From contig CM060918.1 of NCBI GenBank assembly GCA_030737875.1, positions 884,293,903 to 884,357,902 of the forward strand: a stretch of DNA of 64,000 nucleotides. Reading direction: 5' to 3'. The stretch comes from Allium sativum. Lineage: Eukaryota > Streptophyta > Magnoliopsida > Asparagales > Amaryllidaceae. Below, one piece after another: positions 23,312-34,758 of the stretch. How positions within the stretch are numbered: the stretch's first letter is position 1; each line of letters starts with the position of its first letter. Under the pieces are notes generated by a model. That model made no database searches, was not told the DNA's origin, and saw nothing but the letters and a program-made list of their open reading frames with translations. A program made the translations under genes and the position numbers.

Positions 23312-25930
23312 TGTGACGGCCCGCCCCGCACCAACCGACATTTACTCCAAAGGTGCGCTGTACACATGTCCAGTTAGCACGGAACGGGTCGTCAAAAGGA
23401 AAAAGGGAAGAAGGAAATGAACTAGCAAAGAACCTGTAGAATGTCTCACAGCGCATAGAACAAAATATAATAATAACATACTTGACATAAAACAGGAGAG
23501 ACAGTGCATAAGCTGAAAACCAAAACTAAGCATCATAGCAGCGGAAATCCAAAATACAGCTTATTACAACTTTTCAAACTATCTCAAAGCAAAAGTAAGA
23601 TAAAGGAGGTGCATTACTAATGCCCAAGTAGCGACCACCAGCGACACAGGGAGAATATCTATATATCATACGTGGAAGCCTCCTGCCCGCCTCCGAATCA
23701 GCTACTCGCGCACCACCAGCTAACCTGTCTCTAGTCTGCTCGTGTGAGCACCCAGAGTAAAAAGAGGAAACATAAAACTCTGGGTCAGACATAAAGCCTG
23801 GTATGAGCGATAAGCATCTAAAGTGAACAATAACAGGTAGACTAAAACATACCTGAACCTGGACCTGCAACCAAAGAGTTTGCACTACATACTGTACAAC
23901 ACTCTAATGTGCCATATCAAAAGGTGTAAAGATACGAAGGTAGGGGTGTGCATGTCATAGTGATGGCAAACATTCAAGCATAGCAACCATCCTCACATCT
24001 CTCACTCAAAGCGTAAAGCATACGATATTCACCACTCCGATCACCCAACATACCTTGCTACGATCACTTTGCCCATGAAGTCATAAATGGCTTCACTGCA
24101 CTGATAACGTAGCCACTAGTCCTTCGCTATGTCCACTTGCCCCATGGAGTTATTCACCCCATCTGCGCTGGCTTATAGCCTTACCAATCCTTACTATGTC
24201 CACTTGCCCCATGGAGTTATTCACCCCATCTGCGCTGGCTCATAGTCTTACTATGCATCACCTTGCCTCTCGAGTCATAATTACTCTACTGCACTGATAA
24301 CATAGTCTTGCTACCATCACCTTGCCCCTCGAGTCGTAATGACTCTACTGAACTGATAAGTAGCCCATCATCCATTTTCAGTGGTGAATCGAAGTTATGA
24401 ACGTCGACAACTCTTTAGAACACGTCCCGCAGCAAAGCCCAACCATGAAGTGAACTCATTGGTTCCCAACTGGATCCTGAGCTCTAACTTCCTATATTGG
24501 ACTACCTTTGCATCCCGGGTTATTGATCAATACTGGGTCGGGTCGGGTTCCCCTTCAAGCCATCGGTTCGGGTCGGGTGCCTACGTTGAGTTGGTTCGGT
24601 GTGTTGTCTTCCCCTGTAGCGGTTCGGTTCGGGTTCACAGCGTTGCATCGGTTCGGGTCGGGTGTCCTTCTTCGGGTCGGGTCGAGTTGCCATCTCCCTT
24701 CTAGTTCGTGCTACCGCTCCGATCAGCTCCCTCGTCCTTCATATGCTCCGATCTGATCCCCCTCTTTTAGCCGATCCGATCCCAGTTCAAGTAGCATGGC
24801 CTTCCTTTTTTCCAGGGTTCACAAGTGTCAAGCTCCGATCCGATCGAATCCTTTGCCCAGTTCAACTTATCCGATCCGAGCCACCATATCCGATCCGATC
24901 CGAAACCTGCACTGTTTCCTGAAGCTTTTCCAGCAAGTGTTTACGTCGTTCGACGACGTTTTCGACCATTCTAACTATTGAAATCAATCACAAAGCATAT
25001 CATACAGTCATAGTAACATGCATAATCAATCACAAACATCAAAACATCAATATGATAGGTTAAAGTGGATCCAACATACCCAAAACCCCATATTTCCCCT
25101 TAAGCATGTTTAGGTGAAACTAATGATAGGATTAGCAAAACTTAACCAAATTAACCCAAATTCATATCAGAGGTCTAAAACATCATTTAAGATTTTATAA
25201 ACATTTTTCCCGAATTTTATCATGTTTAAATTCGCTAATTAACACTAATTACCCTTAATTAGCCATAATTAGTGAGGAACTATGCAAATCACTCACCTTA
25301 GCCACAAATGAACTAAAATCTGAAACAAATATCTGATTTGATGCGAATCCCAATGCTAAACAGCAGCTCCTATGTTGATTTGGTGTAGATCTTCCTTGAT
25401 TTGATGCTGCTAAAGCTTAATCCTTGATTAGAAGATGATTTGGAGGTGATTTAGAGGTTGGAGACCATTTTTAGGGTTTCAAAGAGGTAAGTGGAGGCTA
25501 GAAAACTGAAATGGAATGATTCTTTACCCCTTTTCAGCCTCCCCATAACCCTAATCCCGAAATGGGTTATGGGCCTATTCACTAATCACCCTATTTGGCC
25601 CGGTTAAGCAGTTTTTCACCTTCCAAACCTTAATTCAGCCATATCTCCCAAACGGTAAGTCTGTTTGGCTATTAGACCACTCTACGGAAAGGTAAACCAT
25701 CAAACAAATCTAATGGAAGTGGTTTCAAGTCAAAATTCCTTTCCAATCAAAAGTTATGGCCAAAACAAGATCAGCTAGGGGCAAAATGGTCATTTAAAAA
25801 TCGACAAAAATCATAAGCATGGGAAATGACTCTAATGGATGTTTCCTAAAGTTACATGACCATACGTCTTCATATGGGAAAGAAATAAATATTCTACGAT
25901 CCCCCGATACGTAGAATACGGGTTGTTACA
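23312..25930 (-). repeat. B 5' LTR (2619 bp)
   Basis: Partner of 15959-18580. On the minus strand it starts TGTAACAACCCG. Strong 5' splice-site-like sequences occur on the sense strand, for example CAG|GTATG with GT at 23852-23851 and AAG|GTGAGT at about 25300. No convincing TATA box was found at the expected place. Confidence 0.92.
24057..24364 (-). other. Five-hairpin array, 5' LTR copy of B
   Basis: Same array as 16705-17013. Here the fourth outer stem is perfect (ACTATG at 24250, CATAGT at 24301), so the mismatch in the other LTR is a later change. Confidence 0.82.
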
Positions 25931-25935
25931 CTTTC

Positions 25936-26057
25936 ATTATTGTTAATTTGCTCATCCAAGGTTCTCTTCCCCTTGCTTCTAAGTAGGTCTTTGACAGCCT
26001 TCTTTGCCATACCCTTGAAGTAAGCTTATGAGTTATCATAGTTTGATCTTTTGGGAT
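25936..26057 (-). pseudogene. E gag, amino-terminal piece
   Basis: The minus strand encodes GMAKKAVKDLLRSKGKRTLDEQINNN, which continues across the B insertion into the PFTDEIMN Gag core of E. One stop lies upstream in the same frame. The right border with the C LTR, at about 26058, is placed by comparing the two C LTRs. Confidence 0.6.
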
Positions 26058-26870
26058 TTTTGACACATCTTTTGGCAAGACGGTCATAACTTAGACTTCT
26101 ATCAAGCAAACCTCTCTGGACTCGGGTGTAAACTCCAGCTAACTTGCATTCACTTAGTGTTGGAGCTTTTAAGAGTTTGATCTTTGTGCACTTTAGGATT
26201 TGGTTCAAATTGAATCATCGGATCAAATAAAGACAGTTTAAATTTATTGCACCAACTTTGGATCGAATGGCTCAGATCGAATGGCTCGGATCGAATGGTT
26301 CAGATCGAGACTCAAGGATCAGTTAGCCCGGATCAAATTCGATCCCATTGCATATGAAGTATTTTGGAAAATGAATCACCCTGGATCGAACTAACCGATC
26401 TGATCCCACTCAAGCGGTTACCAGGCATGAACATGGACTTATTTCGAGGGATAAATCCATGTTCCCCACTCACCTACAAACCTGGATTGGGGTTCACTTG
26501 GCAATGCACGATCAGGGGAAGCTTTCCCAATGCTCCCCACCAAGCTTCGAGAACTCCTGCGCAACTGCCACGTGTTAGTTCGATCCGAACTGACGCCTGC
26601 CTATAAGTACCACACTTCACGACTGATGTACATAAACAATTCTCTTTCTCCTCTTTCTTACAAGAAATGTAATGATTTTTGTAATTTGTCAGTATAGACA
26701 AAAGATTATAAAATAAACGTAGGATAGGATTTAGCTGAGCTACTATTAAAATATCGTGTGTCCCTGGTTATTGACTATATTTACTTCTCTGTGATTTTTA
26801 TTTATGCGAATGTTGCATATCGGTGGTAAAATTTATCACTTTAGGGGTGTTACTGCCAGTTTTTGGTCCA
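26058..26870 (+). repeat. C 5' LTR (about 810 bp)
   Basis: The left edge is uncertain by about 20 bp because its first bases differ from the TGTAACGTG start of the 3' LTR. It contains four copies of an about 18-bp GATCGAATGGCTC repeat (26262-26320) and a TATA-like CTATAAG at 26601. Confidence 0.72.
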
Positions 26871-27151
26871 TTTTTGGCACACCAGGTAGGGGAGCATGCT
26901 ACTTCTTCGACTTCAATCTTGAAAAGAAGCAAATTGCTTGGAATTTTTGATAAACTGTCAAACGAAAGAAAGATGCAACTTCTTCTCGTGCTGAGGATGT
27001 CGGCACTGAAGGCGCTAGGAACGATGGGAGCCATGAAGTCTATTCTTGTGTTGATCCCTCGATGTACTTGACTGGAAAGGAAATAAACAACGTTCTTGTT
27101 GAATTAAGAGACCAGTTGGCGTGACAGGAAAAACTTCTTCAGAATCAGTAG
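26871..27151 (+). other. C primer site and gag leader
   Basis: TTTTTGGCACACCAGGTAGGGG directly after the LTR is the kind of PBS seen in Tat elements; the tRNA was not checked. The leader continues with a stretch shared with 13521-13668. The open frame at 26823-27071 spans the LTR end and is not a gene. Confidence 0.6.
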
Positions 27152-28719
27152 GAAATGATGATCAATTTGTTTTCTCGGATGGATGGAAGGCTGAGTAACA
27201 ACAGTTTTCTCGCTAGAACGAGCACTACTGGGGTGCAAACAACAATAGATTTGGCTCGAGCAGATGCTGCTCCTCAGATCGGATTAGATAATATCCCCGA
27301 TCGAATGGATGGCAACGTCAATTTGGGCACGGCTTGGGGAAGTCGTCCTCCTAATGAAATATAATGTACTACTCTAACTCATGACAATCCAAATGGAAAA
27401 GTAAGAGTCACAAGAAACTAAGGCTAGGCTCAGCCTGTGTTTGCTCCACATCAGATGGATTCCAGAGTACCAGGATTATCAACGCTTTAAGATAAAAGCC
27501 CCCATATCGAAAATCTCGAACAGTCTCGGATTGAGCGGTTTGACCTGGGAACCGGAAGCACATTCAATCTGAATATGAGAGCCGAACAAAGGCTTCCTCA
27601 CTCTTCAGGACTTCATGCTGGGGGTTCCAGCGTAGGATTGGATGACTGGAATACTTATTGGCTAATGAAAATCACATTGCTAATGTCATTTGATGCTTCA
27701 TGAAAGGAAGAATTTGAAATTACGACATGGATAACATCAATCGAATCCTATTCCCATGGGAAATCGGGAATTCCCGCAATCCTCCAGACTTTAAGCTACA
27801 ATCTTTGGAGCCATACAATAGCAGGATGGATCCTACTGTACTTCTGATGCACTATATGCACAATATGGAAGTATTATCGGCCTCGGTCAACGTCATGGCC
27901 AATAGCTTCCCCCTTTTCTTGACCAATATAGCTGCTATACGGTTTCAGCAGTTGGAATATGAGTCGATCAACGATTGGAACATCTTTGTCACCCACTTTA
28001 TTGAGCAATTTCGGGTCCACATCACTCGACAAAAAATTGTTATGTCACTCACTTTGATCGAACGGTCCAGCGAGACCCTGCTTTCTTTTCAGGAAAGATC
28101 CAATGTTATAGTAACGTCAGTAGATCGACCAAAACCATGTATGGTATTGATGGCAGCTAAATTCGACATTCTGGATAAACCGGAATTCAACATTTCTTTG
28201 CAATGAGATATGTTAAGGGACCTTGGTGAATTCTACTTTGAAGCATATAGATTTCTATAGGAAGAAGACAGAAACTCCAAGAAGGACATTCTCGATGTTA
28301 ACATGACAAATGAAGGAAGACCGTCCAACTTGGGAAAAGGCAATGAAAAGGGCATAGGAAAAGCCTCATCTAAGAATGATCGCAATGTTCATCCCCGGAG
28401 AGGGCCTAGATACAGTAAATACATTGAGCTTAGTACCGCACTGATCGATATCTACTTCTATACAAGGAATAATCATCTCCTACCAGAACCACCCAAGAGA
28501 GAGCCAACGCAAAGAGTGCGCGAATCCAGAAGACATTCCATGTTCCATGAGACAGACAGTCATAATACCAATGACCGTAGGCATTTGCTAGACTTTATTG
28601 AAGAACGGGTCAGATGCGGAGAGCTACCCGAGTACATCAAGCAACCAATAGCCCTACACCCGTACTGCCACCTCATGTTCCCTGGAGAGGAAATGATCCT
28701 GGGCCGAGTACTCGCGTGA
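27152..28719 (+). pseudogene. C gag (Tat-like), decayed
   Basis: Pieces in different frames. 27152-27364 is a low-complexity amino-terminal part. 27727-28206 is the Gag core (RNPPDFKLQSLEPYN, FIEQFRVHITRQK, QERSNVIVTSVDRPKP). 28303-28719 is the carboxy-terminal part, with a degenerate zinc-finger region: FHETDSHNTNDRRHLLDFIEERVRCGELPEYI keeps the HxxxxH-type spacing and following helix of the Tat finger, but the cysteines are gone. D carries the same region with the same missing cysteines. No pol follows. Confidence 0.68.
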
Positions 28720-29165
28720 TCATCATCAGTTGATCTGGATTAAATCACCATGGATTTTCTGCATTTCTTATGATATAAGATATGTTTCTGTTTTCTTCTG
28801 CTTTTCCAAATGGCTACACCGACTCACATATGTAAGGGGATTAGGATTTAATCCTCGGAGGTACTCTGTTCTCAACAATAAAACCATCCGATGAATAAAT
28901 GGCTAAGTTGAAGTACGCGCATATGAGGTTAAAATTTAATCCCTAGGCATGCTTTGATTTCAAGGATAAACCAAACATGATTTGTTTTGGCTTTGTAATA
29001 GTTTCTAGATTAAATGAAATGGAATTTTCAAGTGTGGATTATGTTTGGAAAACTTAAGTATCTTTGTTAGGATATGGCAATATTTTAAATCTCAATTTGA
29101 GTATGGTTCGTTCTTATCTCGGAACCTTAGGTATGGATTATTCCTAGAGACAGACTATCTTGTCA
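28720..29165 (+). other. C post-gag non-coding region, first part
   Basis: No domain or long frame. Style and words (GGATTA, TATGG, repeated GGAT) match 38371-38940 and the D region 60781-62599. It ends at the K insertion. Confidence 0.6.
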
Positions 29166-30630
29166 GGATGTGTAACACCCCACCTCCGTTAAGGTCACTC
29201 ACAAAGGGAATGCCTTAACTTTGGTGGAGCATTTTAGTAAACAGAACAGAAACTTACAAGACAGATAAAACAGTACTTGAAAAATTTTAACTTTATTACA
29301 GCGGAAACAGAAATTAATATGGTTACATCCTTTCAATTTCAGAATTCAAGTACAAAATATCAGTCTTGTACAAAAGCCTTCAAAATGCAAAATTAAAATC
29401 ATAATCCCCATGGAACGGAAGCTATACAGAGCCAAGCCATACTTTAAGCACTTCAAGCAAAGAGAAATCCGGATCAAGCTAAAGTATTTCCCTCCTTGGA
29501 TAACCTGGGGGGGGAACGGAAGAAAGGAGGCGAAACAACAAGGGTCAGACAAAAAGTCTGGCAAGTCCAGTGACTTTCAACATATGAACAGATAATAATA
29601 ATATGATATGAACATAAAACTGGATGTGAGATAACTATAACAGATGTATCAGATATAACAGAAAAACAGAATGATATAAACTATTGTTTTACACTTCTCT
29701 GCACTAATACTAGTATAGCAGAATTAGGTGTCATCCTAATGTCTAAATTGAAGCAGGAACGGGTACAGAATACTTTAACAGAAACAGAATGCTAATAATG
29801 GGCCTTTACTACCCGATCAGAAACAGACAGAAGAAGAAACAGATTTATCTCTACGGAAACAGAATGTGGAATTAGGTGTACACTAGTAATGGGCCTTTAC
29901 CACCCGAACAGACGGTACCACACAGAAACAGACAGGTGTTACCACCCAACAGAAACAGACGGTACCAACAGAAACAGACAGAACTAAGCGTACCCTAAAA
30001 CCCTACCCCAAGCGATCGGCTCCCTAATACATAAATATCCTGTGTCGGCCCCACAGTAGGGTGTATCACTCCCTAAAGTGACAACCAATTGGCACAGACC
30101 TATTTACAGATGTCACGGCGTCTTACATCCTCAGAGGCAGACCGGGATCCATGCACGCACATGACCCGGTTGGAACGCACCATCAACACCCCTCGCCATT
30201 ATCAGAATGAACCACTTATAATTAGTTCAGTAAGCGTGCCCGGACCCTACCTACTGTTGGGTCAAAGTTTTGATACCAGAAAGGGTTACTGACTAATATG
30301 GGTCCCAAACAACAGATGACACAAGTAATTCCCCTCCTAACCTTGTGTCCCCAGACTAACAGATTTCAGATTAACTTGTTTACAAGTTCAGACATACGGA
30401 ATTCAGATTTACTAATTCACAAATTAAGTTAACAAGTTTTCAGACTAACAGGTCAGATGTACAGATTTTTCAGATTTGTCTAACTTTGTATTGGGCCTAC
30501 AGATTCATGGACGGGTTTTACTACATCTATTAATCCCTTTTGTTTAACCCTATTTTTCCCCAATACGTTTTAGACGTCATTCTTATCTTAGATTTGCATT
30601 AATTAATTATTAATGCACAGACCTCTCACA

Positions 30631-30814
30631 TTAGGTCGGTAGCTTGTGGCCGCTGGATATGCCGGGCGGTTCCGGGCAGACTTCTGCCACAAGCCAGACC
30701 TAACCTCGTGTCTTACGCATGTTATGACTAACTTCTCACATTAGAACCTATTGTTTGCGGCCACTGGATGTGCCGGGCGGTTCCGGGCAGATTTACGCCG
30801 CAAACTCATTCTAA
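30631..30814 (-). other. Twin two-part hairpins in the K LTR leader
   Basis: Hairpin 1: outer TTAGGTC/GACCTAA (30631/30697), inner GCTTGTGGC/GCCACAAGC (30642/30686). Hairpin 2: outer TTAGAA/TTCTAA (30741/30809), inner GTTTGCGGC/GCCGCAAAC (30753/30797). Both loops share sense-strand CCCGGAACCGCCCGGC. The other LTR has them at about 36219-36402. Confidence 0.88.
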
Positions 30815-32432
30815 CCTCGAGTTAGCCATGTTTATCTTTGCGGCCAATTAATTAATAATTTACCGTTTTTGCGCACGCCCAATATATATGCCAATTCAGA
30901 TTATATCAATAACAGGATGATTATATCAACATAGCAGATAACAGATTTTATATGACTTAACGGATTTAGCAGATTAAGCAACTTAGCAGATTTTAGCATA
31001 TAACAGATTAGGCATCTCAACAGACAAATTTAACAGATTAGGCATTTCAATCTAAATAGCAGTCTAGGCCATATAACAGAACTAGTAGTTTAAGCAACTT
31101 AGCAAATTTGCAGATTTAGCAGATTTAATATTTCTAAAGGTTCTATTTACATGCCTTGCCTAATCATAAATTAGGCCTAGATTCATATGCCTATATAATT
31201 GTCATGATTCACAATATGAACATATATTCCATGTTTGCATAAATTTACATAGCGCAGAATATGGACATAATTTACCATATAACATATGTTCCAATTTTTG
31301 TTAAACTAGCATTTTACAGCAGATTCACATGTAAATTATACCAAATATAACCATTAATTTCAATGCATGCCATATATCCAAAAATCCCTATTTAGGTGTA
31401 ATCACAATAATAGATATCCTAATTAATGTAAATCTTTTACACCTAAGTTTCCATATCTTCTTCTTTTTGAGTAATGAATCATTATGCAAACTATACCCAA
31501 CAATCTAAATCTTTAAATCATATCTTCTAAAAATCAAATCTTGACTTTTATATGCATTTTGTCCAAAGTCTCAAATCATATGTAATCTTACAGTGGTTCC
31601 TCTTCTTCTTTTATCACAGAATATGCATAGGTCTAAAACTAGTTTATAACATATGCTCATCTTTCTAATTAATTACAGATCTAAATTACAACGTAACTAT
31701 GCATACAACATGCATAAATTATATGTTCATAGTCGAATTTATGCATCCAATCCCAAGTCACATGTCCAATATATTTTATGCCTCAGACCTAAAGTCATAC
31801 ATTCAATTTAGTCTTGTCAAATTTCGCATCATTCACCCCAAAATTTGCGTTCATACGTTCATCTCTTATGAGATTAGGCACAGGCTCGTGGTAGCCTGGC
31901 TATAGAAACAGAAAAGAAGAAAGGAATATAGAATAGTCACAGAAAACAGATCTAACAGAAGAGAATACAACCTCAAACTCAGATTTAAATGCATATCAAA
32001 ATTATAATTAACGTTTATAGCGGAGAATAACTGTACTTGCCTTGATTGGATTAAAGAAAGAACTTTAACTTGTTGTAGAATCTTTGTAGAAACTTTATTC
32101 TCTAGTTTGAATTGAGTTGCTTAGGCTGATGTTGATTATCTTCTAGTTTTAATTCCAGCAGAGCAGAGACGCCATTTTTATTTTTTTATTAGAAGAAGAG
32201 AGCAATGGAGGCTAGAGAATTGTGTAAGAAACCTAGGTAGAGTCTAGGGTCATTTTATAGAGTTTATGAACTGATTAGGACCATTGATGTTGCTTGGATT
32301 GATCGTAGCCATTCATTCGCAAGAGGGACCAATTAGAGCCTGCCAGCTAGCCCTAATGACAAAGCAGACCACAGAAAATCGACCAACATAAAATAGGCCA
32401 GCCAGGGTGGACTGGGTTCGACCTGGGTCTGG

Positions 32433-32502
32433 ACCAGGTCGACAGCCCTGTCGACAGCCCTGTCGACCTGGTTAGACCAGGTCGACAGCCCAGTCGACCT
32501 GG
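32433..32502 (-). promoter_or_regulatory. GTCGAC palindromes upstream of the K TATA box
   Basis: ACCAGGTCGACAG/CTGTCGACCTGGT (32433-32445/32460-32472) and CCAGGTCGAC/GTCGACCTGG (32477-32486/32493-32502). They lie roughly 170-250 bp upstream of the TATA-like site on the sense strand, where transcription-factor sites would be expected. Confidence 0.55.
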
Positions 32503-32777
32503 GTGTCTTAGGCGGGAGTTTTCCCGCCTTGGCCAATTGGGCCCGGTTTTAATTTTTAAACTGTTTTATTCTGTTCGAATTTTAAACTTAATTCAGAAAC
32601 TTCCGAAGGCTATATCTTCTTCATACGGACTCCGTTTTTCGAAAACTCAGACTCTATTTCGCGTATTTTTCCGAGACGAACGCAATGGCGTATCCCGTTT
32701 CCCTTAGTTCTTTGATTTCAAATTAATTATACTTTAATTTGTTAATTCCACAGTTATAGAATACACGGGGTGTTACA

Positions 32778-33674
32778 TTCTCCCCCACTTAAAAGGATTT
32801 CGTCCCCGAAATCTTCAAGTTAAGAAGAATGTGTCCTACCATCCAATCACCCATCTACTCAACCATCATCCACAAGCATCCATTGTCCTTAGAAAACTTC
32901 TAATGTTGTATGAACATATGCAAAAGTGTGTGTATATGTTCCTTATCTAATGCAAAGATCAGGCGGTCTACTGATTCAGTTGACCTCCTTAATGTGAATT
33001 ATGTCAGTGCCATGAGTCCAACATGTATGCAATAGAATTCTGATGATATATATTATTTCTATATGAGTGCACAACCATTCAGTCAAATGCAACATCCATG
33101 TGCTGAATCAACCAATTTGCATCCACAAGAATTGAAAAGTGCTCACCCATCCATATGCAGTATGAGAGTGTTTTCGAGCCGATCTAGCGCCTAGTGTGTG
33201 TATATGCATCCACGGGCAACCACTAGCAACCACTTGCATCCACTTGCAACCATCAAACATAACATGTCTCAAACACATGTTTACACCCATTAGTTTCTAC
33301 CTAAAGTTCAAATATTCGATCGATAGGATACAGTTGAATGATGGAAGCGAGTACAGATAGAATGAAAATTTGGTTCCCATTAGACATGGGTCCTAAGTAT
33401 CGGCCCCAAAGACCGAAACTAATATCAAATTGACACCCCATGAAAACTCAGAATGTATGCGTCATACTTGACGCCTAACACAGATATCCCTCAAACCCCA
33501 GTCTCAAACAGATGATCCATAACCCTTATGGGTCTGAGCCTATAGCGGAATTCAAAAATAATACTAGCATTAAAGTGCAGAGTATCGATTACAAAAATCA
33601 AAATACCAAAATCAGAAAAAGCCACAATCAGATAAAGAAATTAAACCTACTATAGAAATTTTCCTATTTCTATC
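32778..33674 (-). other. K non-coding 3' internal region and PPT
   Basis: The PPT reads TTTTAAGTGGGGGAGAA on the minus strand (32778-32794), just after the hairpin GATTTCG/CGAAATC (32796-32813). From about 33290 to 32778 it matches J 55800-56288 closely. Only the coding part between gag and this region is missing relative to J. Confidence 0.85.
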
Positions 33675-34583
33675 CTAGCCACTAGCCTCAAGAGTGTTCG
33701 CCTGCCCTCCTTGTCCTCGTCTCTTCGGGCAGTCCCTAGTGAAGTGTCCCATCTCCCCACAGTTGAAGCAAGCGCCCTTCCTTTTTCTGCAATCCTTGTT
33801 CAGATGAGTTGAGCTCCCACAAGTAAAGCACTTTTTCCCCTTCTTATCTTCAGGCTTCTCATCCTTCTTTTGTGTTTCCTATTTGGGCCCCGCTTTCTTA
33901 TTCTGTGGTTCTTCCTTCTTTGTCTCTTTCGGGCCCTTGTCTTCCTCGTGCAGTAGTGCCATATCCACCAATTTCTCGTAAGTTGCTCCCATGGGTACAT
34001 GGGTCATGGCTAGGCTGTGCAGTGGCTCATTCAATCCTTTAACAAAGCGGAGAGCCTTTTTATGCTGAGTGTTGACTAAATCCAATCCGAATCTTGCTAG
34101 TTGGTTGAACTGGTTGACGTATTCCTTGACCGTCATACTTCCTTGCTTAAGAGACAAGAACTTTTCCAATTGTAAACTTCGTTCAGCTTGCGAGAGGAAT
34201 TTTGTCTCAAACCTTGTTCTGAAATCCATCCATGTCTCAACCGGCCTCTCGGCGTTAGTGACTTCCCACCAGTAGGAAGCTTCGTCTTTGAGCAGCCATA
34301 CTGCCAACTGTACCTTCTGCCTATCGTCCACCTCGAAGATAACGAATAGATCCTCAGTTTCTTTGAGCCAATTCCTTGCTTCTACGAATGATTCAGTTCC
34401 TTTGAAATCCTTCCCACCCATGGCCCTAAAATCTCTACAGATCTTTGAGAAAGCAATTGCACGAGGAGGGGGTGGAGGAGGGGGATCATTTGCTGGACCT
34501 GTAGCGGCGGTCCTAGCCTCAAGATATTGACGAAACCAACCGGGTACATGGACACCCTCTGGTATCTCAGATGCTTCAGACAT
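33675..34583 (-). pseudogene. K gag with one internal stop
   Basis: Start chosen at 34583 (MSEASEIPEGVHVPGW), which matches the J Gag start and lies one base after a TTTCAG acceptor-like site. The Gag core follows J almost throughout (MGGKDFKGTESFVEARNWLK, FLSLKQGSMTVKEYVNQFNQ, ALRFVKGLNEPL). A TAG at 33879-33881 stops translation after the capsid-like part. The same frame then encodes two CCHC knuckles, CFTCGSSTHLNKDC and CFNCGEMGHFTRDC, and ends at 33675. As it stands the product lacks the RNA-binding knuckles unless the stop is read through. It would act, if at all, by co-assembling with helper Gag. Confidence 0.9.
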
Positions 34584-34744
34584 GCTGAAACGAAAAAGGA
34601 AAGGTTCAATACAAAAAGGACTGAAAGATATATGGCTCTTGGGGATCATGTTTTTCAAAATAAACTTTAATTTCGAAAATACTTCATTTTAAAACCTTTT
34701 TGAAAATAGTTTTCAAAAACTTTTATCTAATCTGGTAACCTTTT

Positions 34745-34756
34745 GCTCTGATACCA
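34745..34756 (-). other. K primer binding site, initiator-Met tRNA
   Basis: Minus-strand TGGTATCAGAGC two bases from the 5' LTR end, as in B and G. Confidence 0.93.
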
Positions 34757-34758
34757 AG

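Larger units (their letters stand above)
15959..25930 (-). mobile_element. Element B: full-length Ty3/gypsy chromovirus
   Basis: 9972 bp, TGTGACGG...TTGTTACA ends on the plus strand, TSD CTTTC at 15954-15958 and 25931-25935. It has two LTRs of about 2.62 kb, PBS, PPT, gag with two zinc knuckles, then protease, RT, RNase H, integrase and a C-terminal chromodomain-like region in that order. This order plus the chromodomain places it with plant chromoviruses, probably Tekay/Del-like. It sits inside the E gag, whose reading resumes on both sides. Coding is broken by several stops and two frameshifts. Confidence 0.95.
29171..32777 (-). repeat. K 3' LTR (3607 bp)
   Basis: Near-identical to 34759-38365. 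All open frames here (such as 29346-29564, 30089-30292, 31699-31905, 32333-32536) recur in the other copy because the LTR is duplicated; none looks like a gene. The ACAGA-rich stretches at 29590-29990 and 30900-31130 are low complexity. TATA-like minus-strand CTATAAAATG lies at 32251-32260. Confidence 0.94.

Noticed and set aside
29346..32536. Several 60-70 aa open frames found again, nearly unchanged, at 34934-38124
   Set aside because: Repeated only because they lie in the two LTRs of K; no domains, and the LTR pair is too young for conservation to mean anything.
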